64,000 nt of DNA from Simmondsia chinensis (Eukaryota; Streptophyta; Magnoliopsida; Caryophyllales; Simmondsiaceae), in contig JAGTTD010000011.1 of assembly GCA_018398585.1 (NCBI GenBank), positions 19,521,346-19,585,345 on the forward strand. The letters are read 5' to 3'. The translations under genes were made by a program, and so were the position numbers. The notes beneath the pieces were generated by a model. It searched no databases and was not told where the DNA came from. It saw only the letters and a list, made by a program, of their open reading frames with translations. Below are positions 32,600 through 43,951 of the stretch, piece after piece (within the stretch, counting starts at the first letter, position 1; each line of letters begins with the position of its first letter).

Positions 32600-33620
32600 G
32601 GGCATAACTACAAGACTATGTTTGAAGCATGGAATTGGAGCCTGAAATTAGGGTTAAAACCGGAATGGGAGCCTAGAATTTTAATTCTGTTATTTGGTTC
32701 ACCTTCTGGAATTAGAATTACAATTCCACTACTTAATTCCATGGCATTGGATTTTGATTGAAAATCGTACTTTTCAATTCCTAGGGGTGGAGATAAGGAC
32801 AATTCCATATTAACTTTATAAACCTGATACCTAAAATGACCCCACTTGATTGACCCAAACCCAATATGACACAAAATATAAATACTTAGACAAAACCTAA
32901 AATTTGACCCAAACCTCAAAATCACCCAATTCGAATGACTTGAACTTGAAATGACCGAAATCACCCTAAGTGAACCAACCTACCCAAAACTGGAGATGAC
33001 ACAAATTCAAAAAATGAAACTAGTCACTTGAATATGATGTAAACGAGGTGAGCCAATGTGCAAAGGATCCCAATAAATGGACCCAAAACATAATACGACC
33101 AAACTCAAAATGAACCGACCCATCTCAAATTTAGCCTAAAATGACTTGAAATCTGAAATGATACAACTCGTTAGTCCGAAAACTAAGGTAGCTCGAGCTT
33201 CAAATGACCAAAATCAACCTACCCGATCGATTCTAGTCGAAATTTCTAACTCAATTAATTGAAAATCCAAGATAACGTGAACATTAGATGACCTGACGCG
33301 ATACTTGACCTGATTTGACTCAAAACTTGAATAACTCAAACTTAAAGTGAATCACTCCTACTGTAGTAATTCGAATGTAATGTTAACCGCTCCGATCAAA
33401 ATCCGACTGTAGTTAAATTAAAACTTGAAATACTCCAACTTGATTGACCGATAACTCTTGATGATTCGAAGAATTATGTAATTATAATTTTGACCTCCAA
33501 TTCCTTTCATGAATCAAACAATGAATTTCAATTCCATCAGAATTCTAATTCCACCGGAACTGAAATTGGAATTATAATTTCACAGTCTAATTTTGATTAC
33601 ATGTGTCAAATAGAGCCTGA
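32600..33620. mobile_element. non-autonomous element with AATTCCA-rich inverted ends and TGACCC-type core
   Basis: The left part (32660-32790) and reverse complement of the right part (33480-33620) share GAATTAGAATT, ACAATTCCA/GGAATTGAAATT and GAGCCT..ATTTG blocks. The core 32820-33450 is built of short degenerate repeats of the type AAATGACCCAAACC / CTTGAAATGAC. This style of subterminal repeat is common in plant hAT or CACTA relatives. No transposase is present. Confidence 0.45.
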
Positions 33621-33867
33621 GGTTAAACTCAGTATGTGAGAATTGTCTCCTCGCTTAATTCGAGGTGAAAACATGATTATGAGAAAGGGCTCGCAGGACT
33701 CGCATTCTCCTGGAAAGTCATTGTATGATTTTGTCTAGTTTCATAGAATGTGGTTTATTTCACGTTTCCTTGTGGCCACTAAATGCGGGTATGTTGTATT
33801 TTACAAGTTTTTTGGATACCCAGAATGATGAATACATGTTTATATCTTGCTCAGTGTTGTTTGTCAC

Positions 33868-34130
33868 TACATTATGTTGGAAATTAATGGGAAAGGGGAA
33901 GGTTCGATAGTCATTCCTTAATTTTTATCGCTAAAACAATAAGAAACAAAAGGGGAAAAATTCTAACGAAATTCTCACAACCCGAGAATTAGCAAGAAAT
34001 CATAAAAGTACGGAAATAATCAGAAAATTGAATGAATTAAATCATAGGTTTCCTCTTCCTTAAATAGAGGAGCTATTTTAATGAAATACTAAAAGCTAAA
34101 GAGATAAATATTAAATAGAGGAGCTATTCT
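33868..34130 (-). repeat. partial 3' LTR of gypsy G2
   Basis: It matches 49165-49420 in order: TTCTAACGAAATTCTCACAA, AATCATAGGTTTCCTCTTCC, AGGAGCTATTTTAAT. It is cut at about 34130, and the next 100 bases belong to the flank of gypsy G3. It marks the left limit of the older gypsy insertion. Confidence 0.65.
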
Positions 34131-34237
34131 ACGATAATTTACATGACCAAGTCTTTGATGCCAAAGAAATGAAGAATCAAGCATATACACTGAACTAACA
34201 TTTTGCTAAACCTCTATATAAACTTGAAGCTTAACCT

Positions 34238-34523
34238 TGTGAAAGCAAAGAAATGAAGGAGATGAGAAAAATAGAGAGAATTAGATGAGAGAAAGAAATA
34301 TCTCAAAGAGATTAGATTTGATTTTCATTGAATGAATGAATGAATTATTACACTTGATCACTACTTAAGCAACTAATACAAGCAACCGCCCTAACCGACC
34401 TTGGCGCCAAAAATATCTAATCAAACCAAAATATCAACTTAAGCCATGAAACAAATTACACGGCATTACATTGATTTAGAAACTACAATTTGATTACATT
34501 CTTATTTCAAGCCAATCATAACA
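34238..34523 (-). repeat. 3' LTR of gypsy G3, about 286 bp
   Basis: Read on the minus strand it begins TGTTATGATTGGC at 34523, directly after the purine tract, and ends GCTTTCACA at about 34238. The short length fits Reina-like chromoviruses. The left boundary is inferred from the TG...CA rule. Confidence 0.6.
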
Positions 34524-34538
34524 ATCCCTCCTCCTTGA
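34524..34538 (-). other. polypurine tract of gypsy G3
   Basis: The minus strand reads TCAAGGAGGAGGGAT, immediately before the LTR start TGTTATG. Confidence 0.7.
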
Positions 34539-35798
34539 GAACAGTCTTGTCCTCAAAAATAATAGCATGGAAATTGGCTCTTCAAGAAGGAAAGTCCTTC
34601 CCATGTAGTGAAAGATTCGTCCAAGTGGCTCCAGGTGACTTTAAATTCATTCACCTCCCAGTCATCCACCTTCTTTATTTGTTGCCCCAGAATTCCAGTA
34701 GGTTGTAGCAGCATGGAACCATGGGAACCCACTTTAGGAGGATGTGTTCAAGATCCTTGCCCTTTTTTAACCTGTCTTTTGAGGAGTGAAACATGAAAAA
34801 GGGATGTATGTAAGAATTTGTAGGTAACTCAAGCTTATAGGCCACCTTGCCAACCCTTTCCAAGACATTATAAGGTCCAATGAACCTTGCACACAACTTG
34901 ACATTCCTCCTTACTGCTGCTGTAGATTGCCTATAAAGTTGCAGTTTCAAATAAACCATATCACCACATTAAATTGCTTGTCCACACATTTCCTGTCAGC
35001 ATATAGTTTCATCCTTGCCTGAGCTTGATGCAGATTATCTTTCAAAAGTTGCATAAGCTACCTTCTCTATTGCAACAAGTCAGAAACCTCACTAGAAGAT
35101 GATACAAGACCTTGTAACAACAATGGGGATGGTGGATCATAACCATACAAAGCCTTAAATGGTGTAGTACCAAGTGAAGTGTGAGCATGAGTATTGTACC
35201 AAAATTCTACCAATGACAACCATCTTCCCCACACCTAAGAATGACAAAATACCATACTTCTATGATATTGTTCAATGCCCTAATTAACTCTCTCTGTTTG
35301 ACCATCACTTTGAGGAGTGTATGAAGAATAGAGAGCCAGTGTTGTTCCTAACAAGCTGCTTGTGAAAAGCTTATCACGGTTAGACATAATGGACTTGGGA
35401 AGCCCATGTAGCTTGTAGATGTGATCAAGGAAAACTCGAGCCAATTTCTCAGCTGTTATTGGTCTTGCCATTGCAATGAAGTGACTGTACTTTGTAAATC
35501 GATCAACCACCACCCAAATGACCTCTTTTCCCTCTGATTTTGGCAACCCCTCAATGAAATCCATGCTTATATCTTGCCACACACCATCCCGAATTGGGAG
35601 AGGTTGAAAAAGTCCTTGATACCTATGATTACCAAGCTTGGTTTGTTGACAGACTTCCCAAGCTTGTACAAATTCCATCACAGTTTTCTTCATGCCAGGC
35701 CACTTGAAACAAGCTTTAAGCCTTTGGTAGGTCCCTTCTATTCCAGAATGACCACCCCAAGTTGAATCATAACACGCTCTAATTATTTGAAGCCTCAA
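34539..35798 (-). pseudogene. gypsy G3 integrase with chromodomain-like tail (broken)
   Basis: At 35280-35798: GGHSGIEGTYQRLKACFKWP, CQQTK (first Cys of the pair is Trp, AWEVCQ), SMDFIEGLPKSEG with the first Asp, SNRDKLF where the second catalytic Asp of the usual S-D-R-D is Asn, and TPQSDGQTERVN with the Glu. At 34675-34959: RRNVKLCARFIGPYNVLERV, GKVAYKLELP, the usual C-terminal GPY/F module. At 34539-34680 a WSHLDESFTTWEGLSFLKSQ string, in another frame, resembles a chromodomain tail. Multiple stops and substituted catalytic residues make it inactive. Confidence 0.8.
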
Positions 35799-35816
35799 AT
35801 CAGTGGTAGATCACAC

Positions 35817-37210
35817 CTACAATTTGCCTCTGAGTCTGATGATTCCTTTCACCACTGAAATCTCAATATCAAAAGCCTGATTCTTAGTCACACCAATACT
35901 GAATGCAGATATATGTTCTTGTGCAAACGAATCACCCTCATAAGATTTGTACACTTCATCAACCCAGGCTGGAACTGCTACTGAAATTGAGCCACAATGG
36001 CCCTGTTCACAACCCTCTAACTTGTGTGATAAGGCATCTGCAGCTGCATTTTCCTTGCCTTTCTTATATTCAATCACATAATCTAGGCCCAACATCTTAA
36101 GCTGCCCTTTCTTTTGAATTCTAGTAACAATACTCTTCTCTAGCAAGTACTTGAGGCTTTGATGATCTGTTTTGATGACAAATCTATGTCCATCCAGATA
36201 ATGCCTCCACTTCTCCATTGCTAGGAGGATTGCAAGATACTCCTTCTCGTATGTGGAAAGTGCTTGATGTTTTGGACTTATGGCTTGGCTAAGATAGGCT
36301 ATTGGCCTACCCTTTTGCAAAAGTACTGCTCCAACTCTAACACCACAAGCATCACTCTCCAACACAAACACCTTAGCAAAATCAGGCATTGCAAGAATTG
36401 GTGCTTGACTCATGGCAGACTTCAAGGATTCAAATGCTTCTTGTGCTTTATCTGACCAATGGAAGGCATCCTTCTTAAGCAGGTCAGTTAGAGGCTTATC
36501 AATTGATCCATATCTAGCCACAAATTTGCAATAATACCCTGTCAAACCCAAGAAACCCCTTAACTGCTTCAATGTCATAGGCACAGGCCAATCTTCCATA
36601 GCTTGTACCTTAGATGGGTCGGGTGAAAACTCCTTTGCTTGAGATTACATGTCCCAAATACTCTAGCTGAGACTGAGGAAAGGAACATTTAGACAACTCA
36701 GCATACAACTTATTTATGCGCATAACCATGAACACCATTCTCAAATGTTTCAGATGGTTCTCATAGGAAGTGTTGTAAATCAGAATGTCATCAAAAAATA
36801 CCAGAACAAATCTCCTCAAAAACTGCTTGAACACATCATTCATTAATGCTTTAAAGGTGGCTGGAGCATCGGTTAAACCAAAGGGTATAACCACAAACAC
36901 AAAGTGTCCATGATGAGTCCTGGAAGATGATTTACACTCATCATGCTCCAACACTCCTGTCTGATGGTAGCCTTGCCGCAGGTCCAACTTGGAGAAGACT
37001 TGTGCGCCATTCAATTCATCCAACAGATCATCTATTACAGGAATAGGGAACTTTTCCTTCATAGTCATGGCATTGAGCTGTCTATAATCTATGCACATTC
37101 TAGCTGAGCCATCCATCTTCTTGACCAAGATGATAGGGGAAGTAAAGGGACTATCGCTTGGTCTGATAAAACTTGTTTTGAGCAATTCATCAATCTGCTT
37201 TTTAATCTCT
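35817..37210 (-). pseudogene. gypsy G3 reverse transcriptase and RNase H (broken)
   Basis: RT lies at 36610-37185: SPIILVKKMDGSARMCIDYR, KFPIPVIDDLLDEL, FSKLDLRQGYHQ, FVVIPFGLTDAPATFKALMN and the active site VLVFFDDILIYN (Asp-Asp present). RNase H lies at 35817-36599: PILAMPDFAKVFVLESDACG, GRPIAYLSQAISPKHQALST, YEKEYLAILLAMEKWRHYL, FVIKTDHQSLKYLLE. A frame change separates the two. Catalytic motifs are the best preserved in the element. Confidence 0.85.
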
Positions 37211-37278
37211 TTCTTCTAAGCATGGGGATACTTGTACGGTCTCAAACTTACTGGCTCCGAATTGGCTTTGAGGGAATG

Positions 37279-37996
37279 TCATGATCCAGATTCCTCTTGG
37301 GGGGAGCTCTTGAGGCTGATCAAATAAATATTTAACTCCTCAATTAGTTCCTTGGCTTTAGGCTGATGAAGATGATTCAATTCAGTAGGAGAAATTATAA
37401 ACAATTGTCCAACCCACTTAATAGCATACTTCTGAATTCCCTTCTCCAAGTTCTTGCCCCTCATGAGTTGTAATTGAGCTTGATCTGCCATTCCCAGCAG
37501 TGTGATCTTGGACCCTTGCCTTTCAAAGGAAACTGTAAGCTTGGCAAAATAAAATAGCACTAGGTTGTAAGTCCTCATCCAGTCTACTCCCAATACCATG
37601 TCATAGCCACTGCGGGATAGGATTCTGAAATCATATTTAAATTTGTGATCCTGCATGAACCATTAGAAACCCTGGCATTTGTTATGAGTCAGTACATAAT
37701 TACAATCAGCGACTGTCACTGCTAGAGGACGAGTTTTAATCATATCATGCCCAAATTTCTTCACAACTTTAGGATCCACGAAACTGTGGGTGCTTCCACG
37801 ATCAATCAAGATGATTATAGATCTTTCCTACCTTCCCTTTGATCCTAATCGTATTATGAGATCCTTTACCAGTTAATGCCTTAATTGAAATGCCAAACTC
37901 ATCATCAACTATCTCCTCCTGAGATTCCTGATCTGAGCCTTCTTCTTTAGCTTCACTTTTAATTTGTTCTGTAGCATATTTATCCCTTAGTGACAT
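37279..37996 (-). pseudogene. gypsy G3 aspartic protease (broken)
   Basis: A LIDRGSTHSFVDP string near 37795 stands where gypsy proteases have Asp-Ser-Gly or Asp-Thr-Gly; here the middle residue is Arg. The downstream YDMVLGVDWMRTYN and FERQGSKITLLGM strings confirm the fold. A stop separates the active site from the rest. Confidence 0.75.
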
Positions 37997-37999
37997 AAG

Positions 38000-39423
38000 G
38001 AATTTGGGGTTGCATTTATGCCCAAATTGATAACACTGATTGCACCTGTAACATAGTCTTTGAGTAGCTTTCTCTCTTGCTCAAGGATGTGAGGGCTTAT
38101 CTAACCCCTTATGCTGCTTGGAACTACTTCCCTTGTACCTTGATCCATCGTTAGAAGCAAGAACAGTGGCTTCAAATAGCTTAGCATTAGCATAAGCCTT
38201 GGATAATGTTTTAGGATCAACTGCCTTCATAAGATTCTTAACTTTGGGCTTTAAGCCACTTATAAAACTTAAGACATAATATGATTCAGTGGCATGTGGA
38301 TATTCAGTTATCATACTAGCTCTAAGGTTCTCAAACCTTGTCATACACTCTTTCACAGATGTTTCTTGAATCACCTTGTTGAATCTATCAACAATGTCAC
38401 TAGAATCTTCATCTCCATATTGCTCATAAAGTTCTTTCATGAAATTATTCCAAGGGAGAGTAGGATTGCTCTTCAATAAACGGTAAAGCCATACCTCGTG
38501 ATCACTAAAAAGATAAACATCAGCAATCTGTACCTTTTCTGCTTCTTTAATGTGATAAAAGTGAAAATAATGATCACATCTCCTCAGCCACGAATGAGGT
38601 TGCTTTCCATCAAAAGGATCGATCTAAACTCTTGGCTGTTTGTAGCCACTGCTTCTGTTATTGGACAATACTTCATTACTGCCTGAGCGCTGCTGATTCC
38701 AATGATCAGGAGGTCGATCAAATTGCTTCTCATTCAAGCTAGCGGTTCTATGAATATCTGCTTGATTAGGGGGACGAACACCTTGTCCTGCATTCAAGCT
38801 CATAGGTCGTGATTGAGCTTGATCAAATGATCGATACAGTCTGGTAGTTACTTCTACTTTCTGAGTTTGATCCTGAGCTCTAACATCAGCTACTGGAATT
38901 CGATCTTGATGTCCGATAGCCTCATTAGGTACTTGAGGATTCGCCTCCTCTATAAGCCTCAACTGGTGACTTGTATGCAACAAACTAGAAGGTATTAATG
39001 GTCCCCCAGCAGCAGGCACAAATTTTCTCTTGAATTGCTCTCGTAGTTCAACAAATTTCTCATCAATCTGTTGCATTTGCTGACTAAATCAACTGTTAAA
39101 CCTTTCCTCAAACTCCTATGATTGTTGATTAACTAGATCAAAAATCTTTTCTTCAATCTGTTGAGCTCATTGATCAAACTGATCCTTGAACTGTGGATTA
39201 AACTGAATTAAGAATTCACTTTGCAACTGCCTTAAGGCTTTACTTTGTGACTGCTGAAACTGAACAAAGAACTCCTTCATCTAGAAGCTCAATTGTGCAT
39301 TCATGACAAAATCCGGGTCTGCTGCAGCACTAGCACTATCTATATTAGCATATGAAGGATTAGGTGCTGCTCTAGCAGCTTCTGACCTTGTTGTAACTCC
39401 TGGTATCGATTGACTTGCCATTG
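38000..39423 (-). pseudogene. gypsy G3 gag (broken)
   Basis: ATG at 39423 (MASQSIPGVTTRSEAARAAP). Gln-rich N-terminus with several stops (39300-39080), then open pieces 39076-38624 and 38476-38081, the latter with NPTLPWNNFMKELYEQYGDE and ECMTRFENLRASM typical of retrotransposon gag. A short zinc-knuckle variant CNQCYQFGHKC lies at about 38010-38046. Confidence 0.8.
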
Positions 39424-39473
39424 TTTTTCAATTTTTTTCAAATTGTTGTAACTTCTGGCTCTAGCACTAATAC

Positions 39474-39965
39474 ACATCGGTCAAGGTAAGGGTTTTTCTC
39501 GAAGTAAAAAGTAGTTCAACGTTTCCCTTACTCTTGACCAGTATGGTTGCTCCATTACCCATAAACAACATAATTTTGTCATCTATGGGTTCAAACACTT
39601 TTAAGAGCCCGCTATCTTTACATACGTGTTTTGTAGCCCCTGAATCAACCCACCAAGAGTTAACATATTATACTAGGTTGATTTTGGATATGATCGATGC
39701 AAAATTATTTTTCAAATTTTTGGTGTGATAATCTAGCCTTTTGCCCTTTTTTGTTCTTAAGGCGATAACAGTCCCTCTTCAAGTGATTGGGCTTTTAACA
39801 ATTCTAGCAGACAAGCTTTGCCCTCTTGCCATCTCTTTTCTTTTGTAAGTGTTCAGCTCGTTTAAGTCCTTTGCTCGAATATCCTTCTTCTGTGACATTA
39901 ATCCTTCCAGTGTCACTAGGTTGATCATTTTTCTTGTCGTACAACTAGTATCCTTCCTCAATGCG
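39474..39965 (-). pseudogene. copia gag-protease fragment C2
   Basis: The minus strand shows a copia zinc knuckle with the Cys/His ligands of C-X2-C-X4-H-X4-C (…KPNHLKRDC at about 39785-39820, two stops inside) and the protease string WWVDSGATKHVCKDSG (about 39640). No RT or LTR accompanies it. It is wedged between the gypsy G3 leader and the gypsy G2 protease region. Confidence 0.75.
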
Positions 39966-40527
39966 ATATTTCGTTCAAATCAAAAAGTTAACCAAACAAC
40001 GCTAAGAGTCGGTTACCTAGTTTCTTTTCTTAAGCCAAGACAACTCGTTTTTGTTCGAATGATCCTCCATATTTAACCTAAGCTTTTGAACAGCTTCTTT
40101 AGAGATAACATTCTCACAGCTTCTCGAATCAATCACTCGGCAGCATACCCTCTCGCCAATAGTGCAAGTCAGATGCTATCCTACAGCCAGTTCCCTCCCT
40201 CTGTCTTCTTCAACGTGAAACAAACTCGTCTCACCATAATTATGCGGTCCTTGTCACCCATAACTTCTTCTTTTCCATGTGGCACCAACTCGTCGTGAGC
40301 CTCATCCTCAATTACCACGACAACTTCAGCATGGAGACCTTTGATGCACAATCCATTGCCCAGTCTTTCAATTTTTCAACACTCAGCGGCATGGTGTCCC
40401 ATCTCTCTGCACATGAAACAACGGGTCCCTGAGTTACTCACCAACTCTTGGTTATTCACCTTTCCAAGTGTGGCGGCTACCAGCTTCCCTTGCACATTCG
40501 AATTGATTAGTAATTGCACCTGATCAC
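39966..40527 (-). pseudogene. gypsy G2 gag C-terminus and protease (broken)
   Basis: A zinc knuckle GTRCFMCREMGHHAAEC (about 40370-40425) has C-X2-C-X4-H-X4-C. The protease string RVIDSRSCENVISKEAVQKL (about 40085-40145) has Arg in place of the usual Gly after Asp-Ser. ELSWLKKRN follows. The gag is continuous with 48256-49140 once the 7.7-kb insertion at 40528-48250 is ignored. Confidence 0.8.
40523..40527 (+). other. target-site duplication ATCAC (left) of G4
   Basis: ATCAC stands immediately left of the LTR start TGATGTG and again at 48251-48255 right of the other LTR end ACACATCA. Confidence 0.9.
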
Positions 40528-42119
40528 TGATGTGTTTTTCTACATCTATCAAAATTTAATATAAAACCCTATTTATTAAACACACCTAAATTGAAGTGTA
40601 GGGTGAGAGGGTGTCAAATCACAAGGACTAAGAGTGCGTGAATTTAATCTATGATCTAAATTAATTTAAGGAAAAGTGATATCTTTGTGTTAATTAATCT
40701 AGAAAATAAAAAATACACTAAAGTAATCTACTTCTAATAGGAAAAATGTATTAAACTGGAACAAAGAGTTTCGAATCCATCATTAGCCAATTATTTTTAA
40801 CCCTTAATTTGGGATTATTGATTGTCACGCGGGTAGTGGTTTAGGCTACAAGCTTCAACCTACTAAGACAATGTTGTTAGTATTGCGTATTGACCCTATC
40901 TAACTAAAGCATAAGGAAAATAGGCTCTACCTAATGTATTGTTAATTATTATGTATTGACCCTATCTAACTAAAGCATCGGCAAGATAAGCTTTAATTAA
41001 CAATATGGTTAATACTATTACTTGATTAATTAATCCTAAGGCTACAAGAACAAAGAATTAATTTATAAATAACAATATCAACAATTGAAGGTTGCAAACT
41101 CAATAATCATATTGATTGAATAAACAATAAAAATATAATACTTCAAAGTATTTATCTCAACCAAGCAATTCATATAAACAATCAAATTAACCCGAATTAA
41201 AAGTAAATAAAAGTAAAGGCTAAGATTTCATTCAACACCAGAGAGCAAGTTAGCTGTCCATCAAGGATGATCCGGTGAAGGAGGAGATGAACGAACTCAT
41301 GTCAGTCCTCACGCTAATTTCGCTCTTGTTCCAAGTTAACGAAAAAAAGAAAGAAAAAAATAAAATAAAATAACAATTTGGGAGAGAGCTAAGAGGAGGG
41401 AGAAACAGGGCTCAAGAATCAGAACCCAAAAACAGAGACCGAGCGGCTGTCCCCAGAAATCGAATGCTCTCTTCCTTTTAAATCGAAACGAAACCCTAAA
41501 TCGATGCTGGTGGTGAGCCGGAGGTTTGGTCGGAGGTCAAATCAGGCTAGTGAAGGGGTCTGAAGGTCGAATCGGGCTAGAGTTAATGGTGTCGGTGTTG
41601 GTCCTGGGGTGGAGATGGACCTGCGTAGGAGGTGGGTTGTGCTGGTGAGCCTGAGCTGGTGTCGAAGTGGGCCAGTGTTAGGCCGGATGCAGGTGATGGT
41701 GGTGTCATGGGCTGAGGTTGATGACGACGTGATGGTGTTGGAGGGCTGTTCGTGGGCCTGCGTTGGACCGGTGAAGTTGGTGGTGACGAGGTGGGCCAGG
41801 CTTGACGAATTGGGCCGGAGTTTGTGCTGGACGATGGTGGGTTGTTGGGTCTGGAGGTAGGGGATGATGAATAGTGCGGCTCGGGTATTGTAGCAGTGCG
41901 GGTCGAGCTTTTACGTTCTTATCTCGAATCTCGATTGACTTGATTTAATTTTGTACGCATCGAATTTGACTTATTTGCACCAAAATTTGACAATTTTTAA
42001 AACTTTAATTTCAAACCTACTAAACATAAAAATTGCCAAAATGAGTGTAAAACTATAATTAATCAGATACAAAATAATTAAAATATCAATTAAAAGATGC
42101 ATAAATATGAGATGCATCA
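40528..42119 (-). repeat. 3' LTR of G4, 1592 bp
   Basis: On the minus strand it starts TGATGCATCTC at 42119 and ends AAACACATCA at 40528. A G-rich block (41500-41860) stands out in otherwise AT-rich DNA. Small frames inside this block are not genes. Confidence 0.9.
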
Positions 42120-43430
42120 ACACCCCCACACTTAACCTTTGCGAGTCCTCAAGCAAAGTATATGATTTAACATAAAGACACAAGTGACCAACTACCCCAA
42201 CTATCCCAACCTTCACCTAGTTTTCCGAGATTAACACCTATATTACAATTCAATATAAGATTAAATCATCTAAAGCATTCTCCAATTCCATGAATTTAGA
42301 TGATTAAACTTCAAAACTCGTCATAGAATTTTACTATCCCTGTATCAAATAATAGGAATTACTTAAGCAACACACAAGTGAAAGTGAATAGGATTTCATG
42401 CTACAAAATCTCCTCAAATTCTCGCTTCCAACCAAATATATAAAGGTTTTGTGCACCCGTATCATTGAATCACCCAAACACATGCCTATACATAGAGAAA
42501 TTTTAAGTGGCATATGAGCTACCACTTTACAATATTCCGACCTCAGTATAGCACAAAAGAATATCTTTGTCATGAATGTACACTAGTTTTCACTTTTTCC
42601 TTTTCTTTTACCTTTTTCTTTTGATTTTTTTCTTTTCATTTTTTTCCTTTTTGTTTCCTCTTTCTTTTCTGTCCATTTTTGGACTTCTTTTTTTTTTTAT
42701 TTTAATAGCACGTACTTCATCATTACAATTGACATTGACCAACCAGTACTTTACATAACATCGAGGGTAAGGACTAGGATAAGCCAATAGGGTAGGCTTG
42801 CAAAACTCAAGATGTATAGGATTGTTTACTCAAATTCTTCAGATTTTCCGCCGCATGAAAGTCCTGTGTTCAATGAATATGTGAGCGGCATGAGTAGAAC
42901 CCATTAATATCAAAAATAATCAACAACACTCATTAACAAGTATGAAGAAGAATCATTTAATTTCGTGGAATTAAGAGAACGAAATAAACAGTAATCCCAC
43001 TGTCATCATAACATACACGTCGATCAAGGAAAACTTAGCTAAACGGTTATAATGCACGCTCAAAATGCACAAAAGATGTTCAAAATTTTAAAAATTCGAC
43101 CAAAAATGGGAAAATGCAAATGAGCCTCACCCCCACACCTAAATCATGCATTGTCCTCAATGCGACAACATCAATCATTAAAGCGCAAGAGATAGGTGAG
43201 ATGGAGCAATACAACCTGGCGAGACGGCGGTGGACATGTATAAATGATTCCTTCAACCTGGCACAAGAACATGAAAAGAGAGAAAACAAGCCTCGAAGCA
43301 ACTAATTAGGTCGAAACTAAAGTAAAACAAGAAATAACAAACTTAGGCTGCCTCTTAGGAGCGCTAACTTTTACGCCTTCAGCCGGGCGCAATGGGTCTA
43401 GCGAAGATCAAGTAATGGCATCAACCAAAG
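42120..43430 (-). other. G4 3' untranslated region and polypurine tract
   Basis: The purine tract AAGTGTGGGGGTGT (minus, about 42120-42135) directly precedes the 3' LTR. The region holds a long T/C tract on the plus strand (about 42580-42700) and a second CCCCCACACCTAA string (about 43130), an echo of the purine tract. It has no coding capacity, as is common between pol and the LTR in Athila relatives. Confidence 0.65.
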
Positions 43431-43940
43431 AAGCAACTTCACTAAGCTCACCTAAGACTAGATCTACAGCCCAATCAGTAGTGTCACACATGATTTCAGA
43501 AGGGAGAGAGTAGTCGGGTGGATGCCTAACGGGAGCAGCAAAAAGTGTAGATCAAAGCTTAGGAATAGCTTCCAACCAAGACTCATCGAGCTCAACTAAT
43601 ATGTTGTTAGATAGCACACTAGTCAATGGTCTAGTCAACTTCCCGCGGTCTTTAAGGAATCCGTTATAGAAACTCGCCTGACCTAGAGAGGCTCTAACTT
43701 GCTTCGCATTTGAGGGAGGGGGCGAGTTCACATTCAAATCAATCATAGCTCTATCAACCTCAATACCCTCCTTAGACAACCTATGGCCTAGTACAATTTC
43801 CTCTTGAACCATAACATCATGATTCTTTTCCCAACCCAAGACTTCTTTCATGTCCGGGTTTAACCATCATTGCATCTCTTTAGATGGTTTTGCATTCTCA
43901 TCATGGGGGTCACTAACTAAAGTAGGGGAGACTGTTTGAT
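43431..43940 (-). pseudogene. G4 RT/RNase H scrap
   Basis: The frame 43851-43552 contains VLGHRLSKEGIEVDRAMIDL and NAKQVRASLGQASFYNGFLK, the end of a gypsy RT and connection domain. Downstream an EIMCDTTDWAVDLVLG string matches the start of RNase H. The catalytic RT core that should precede it is absent: the protease frame ends only about 100 bases upstream. This is an internal deletion. Confidence 0.8.
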
Positions 43941-43951
43941 CCACCAAATCA

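Larger units (their letters stand above)
34238..39473 (-). mobile_element. Ty3/gypsy element G3, chromovirus-like, 5' LTR missing
   Basis: Minus-strand order is gag, protease, RT, RNase H, integrase, a C-terminal chromodomain-like tail, polypurine tract, then the 3' LTR: the Ty3/gypsy order. The upstream part ends at about 39473, where copia sequence starts without an LTR between, so the 5' LTR was lost. Confidence 0.85.

Noticed and set aside
41609..41860. 83-codon ORF present in both G4 LTRs (also 47740-47991)
   Set aside because: It is duplicated only because it lies in the LTR; composition-driven Val/Trp/Ser-rich frame without similarity.
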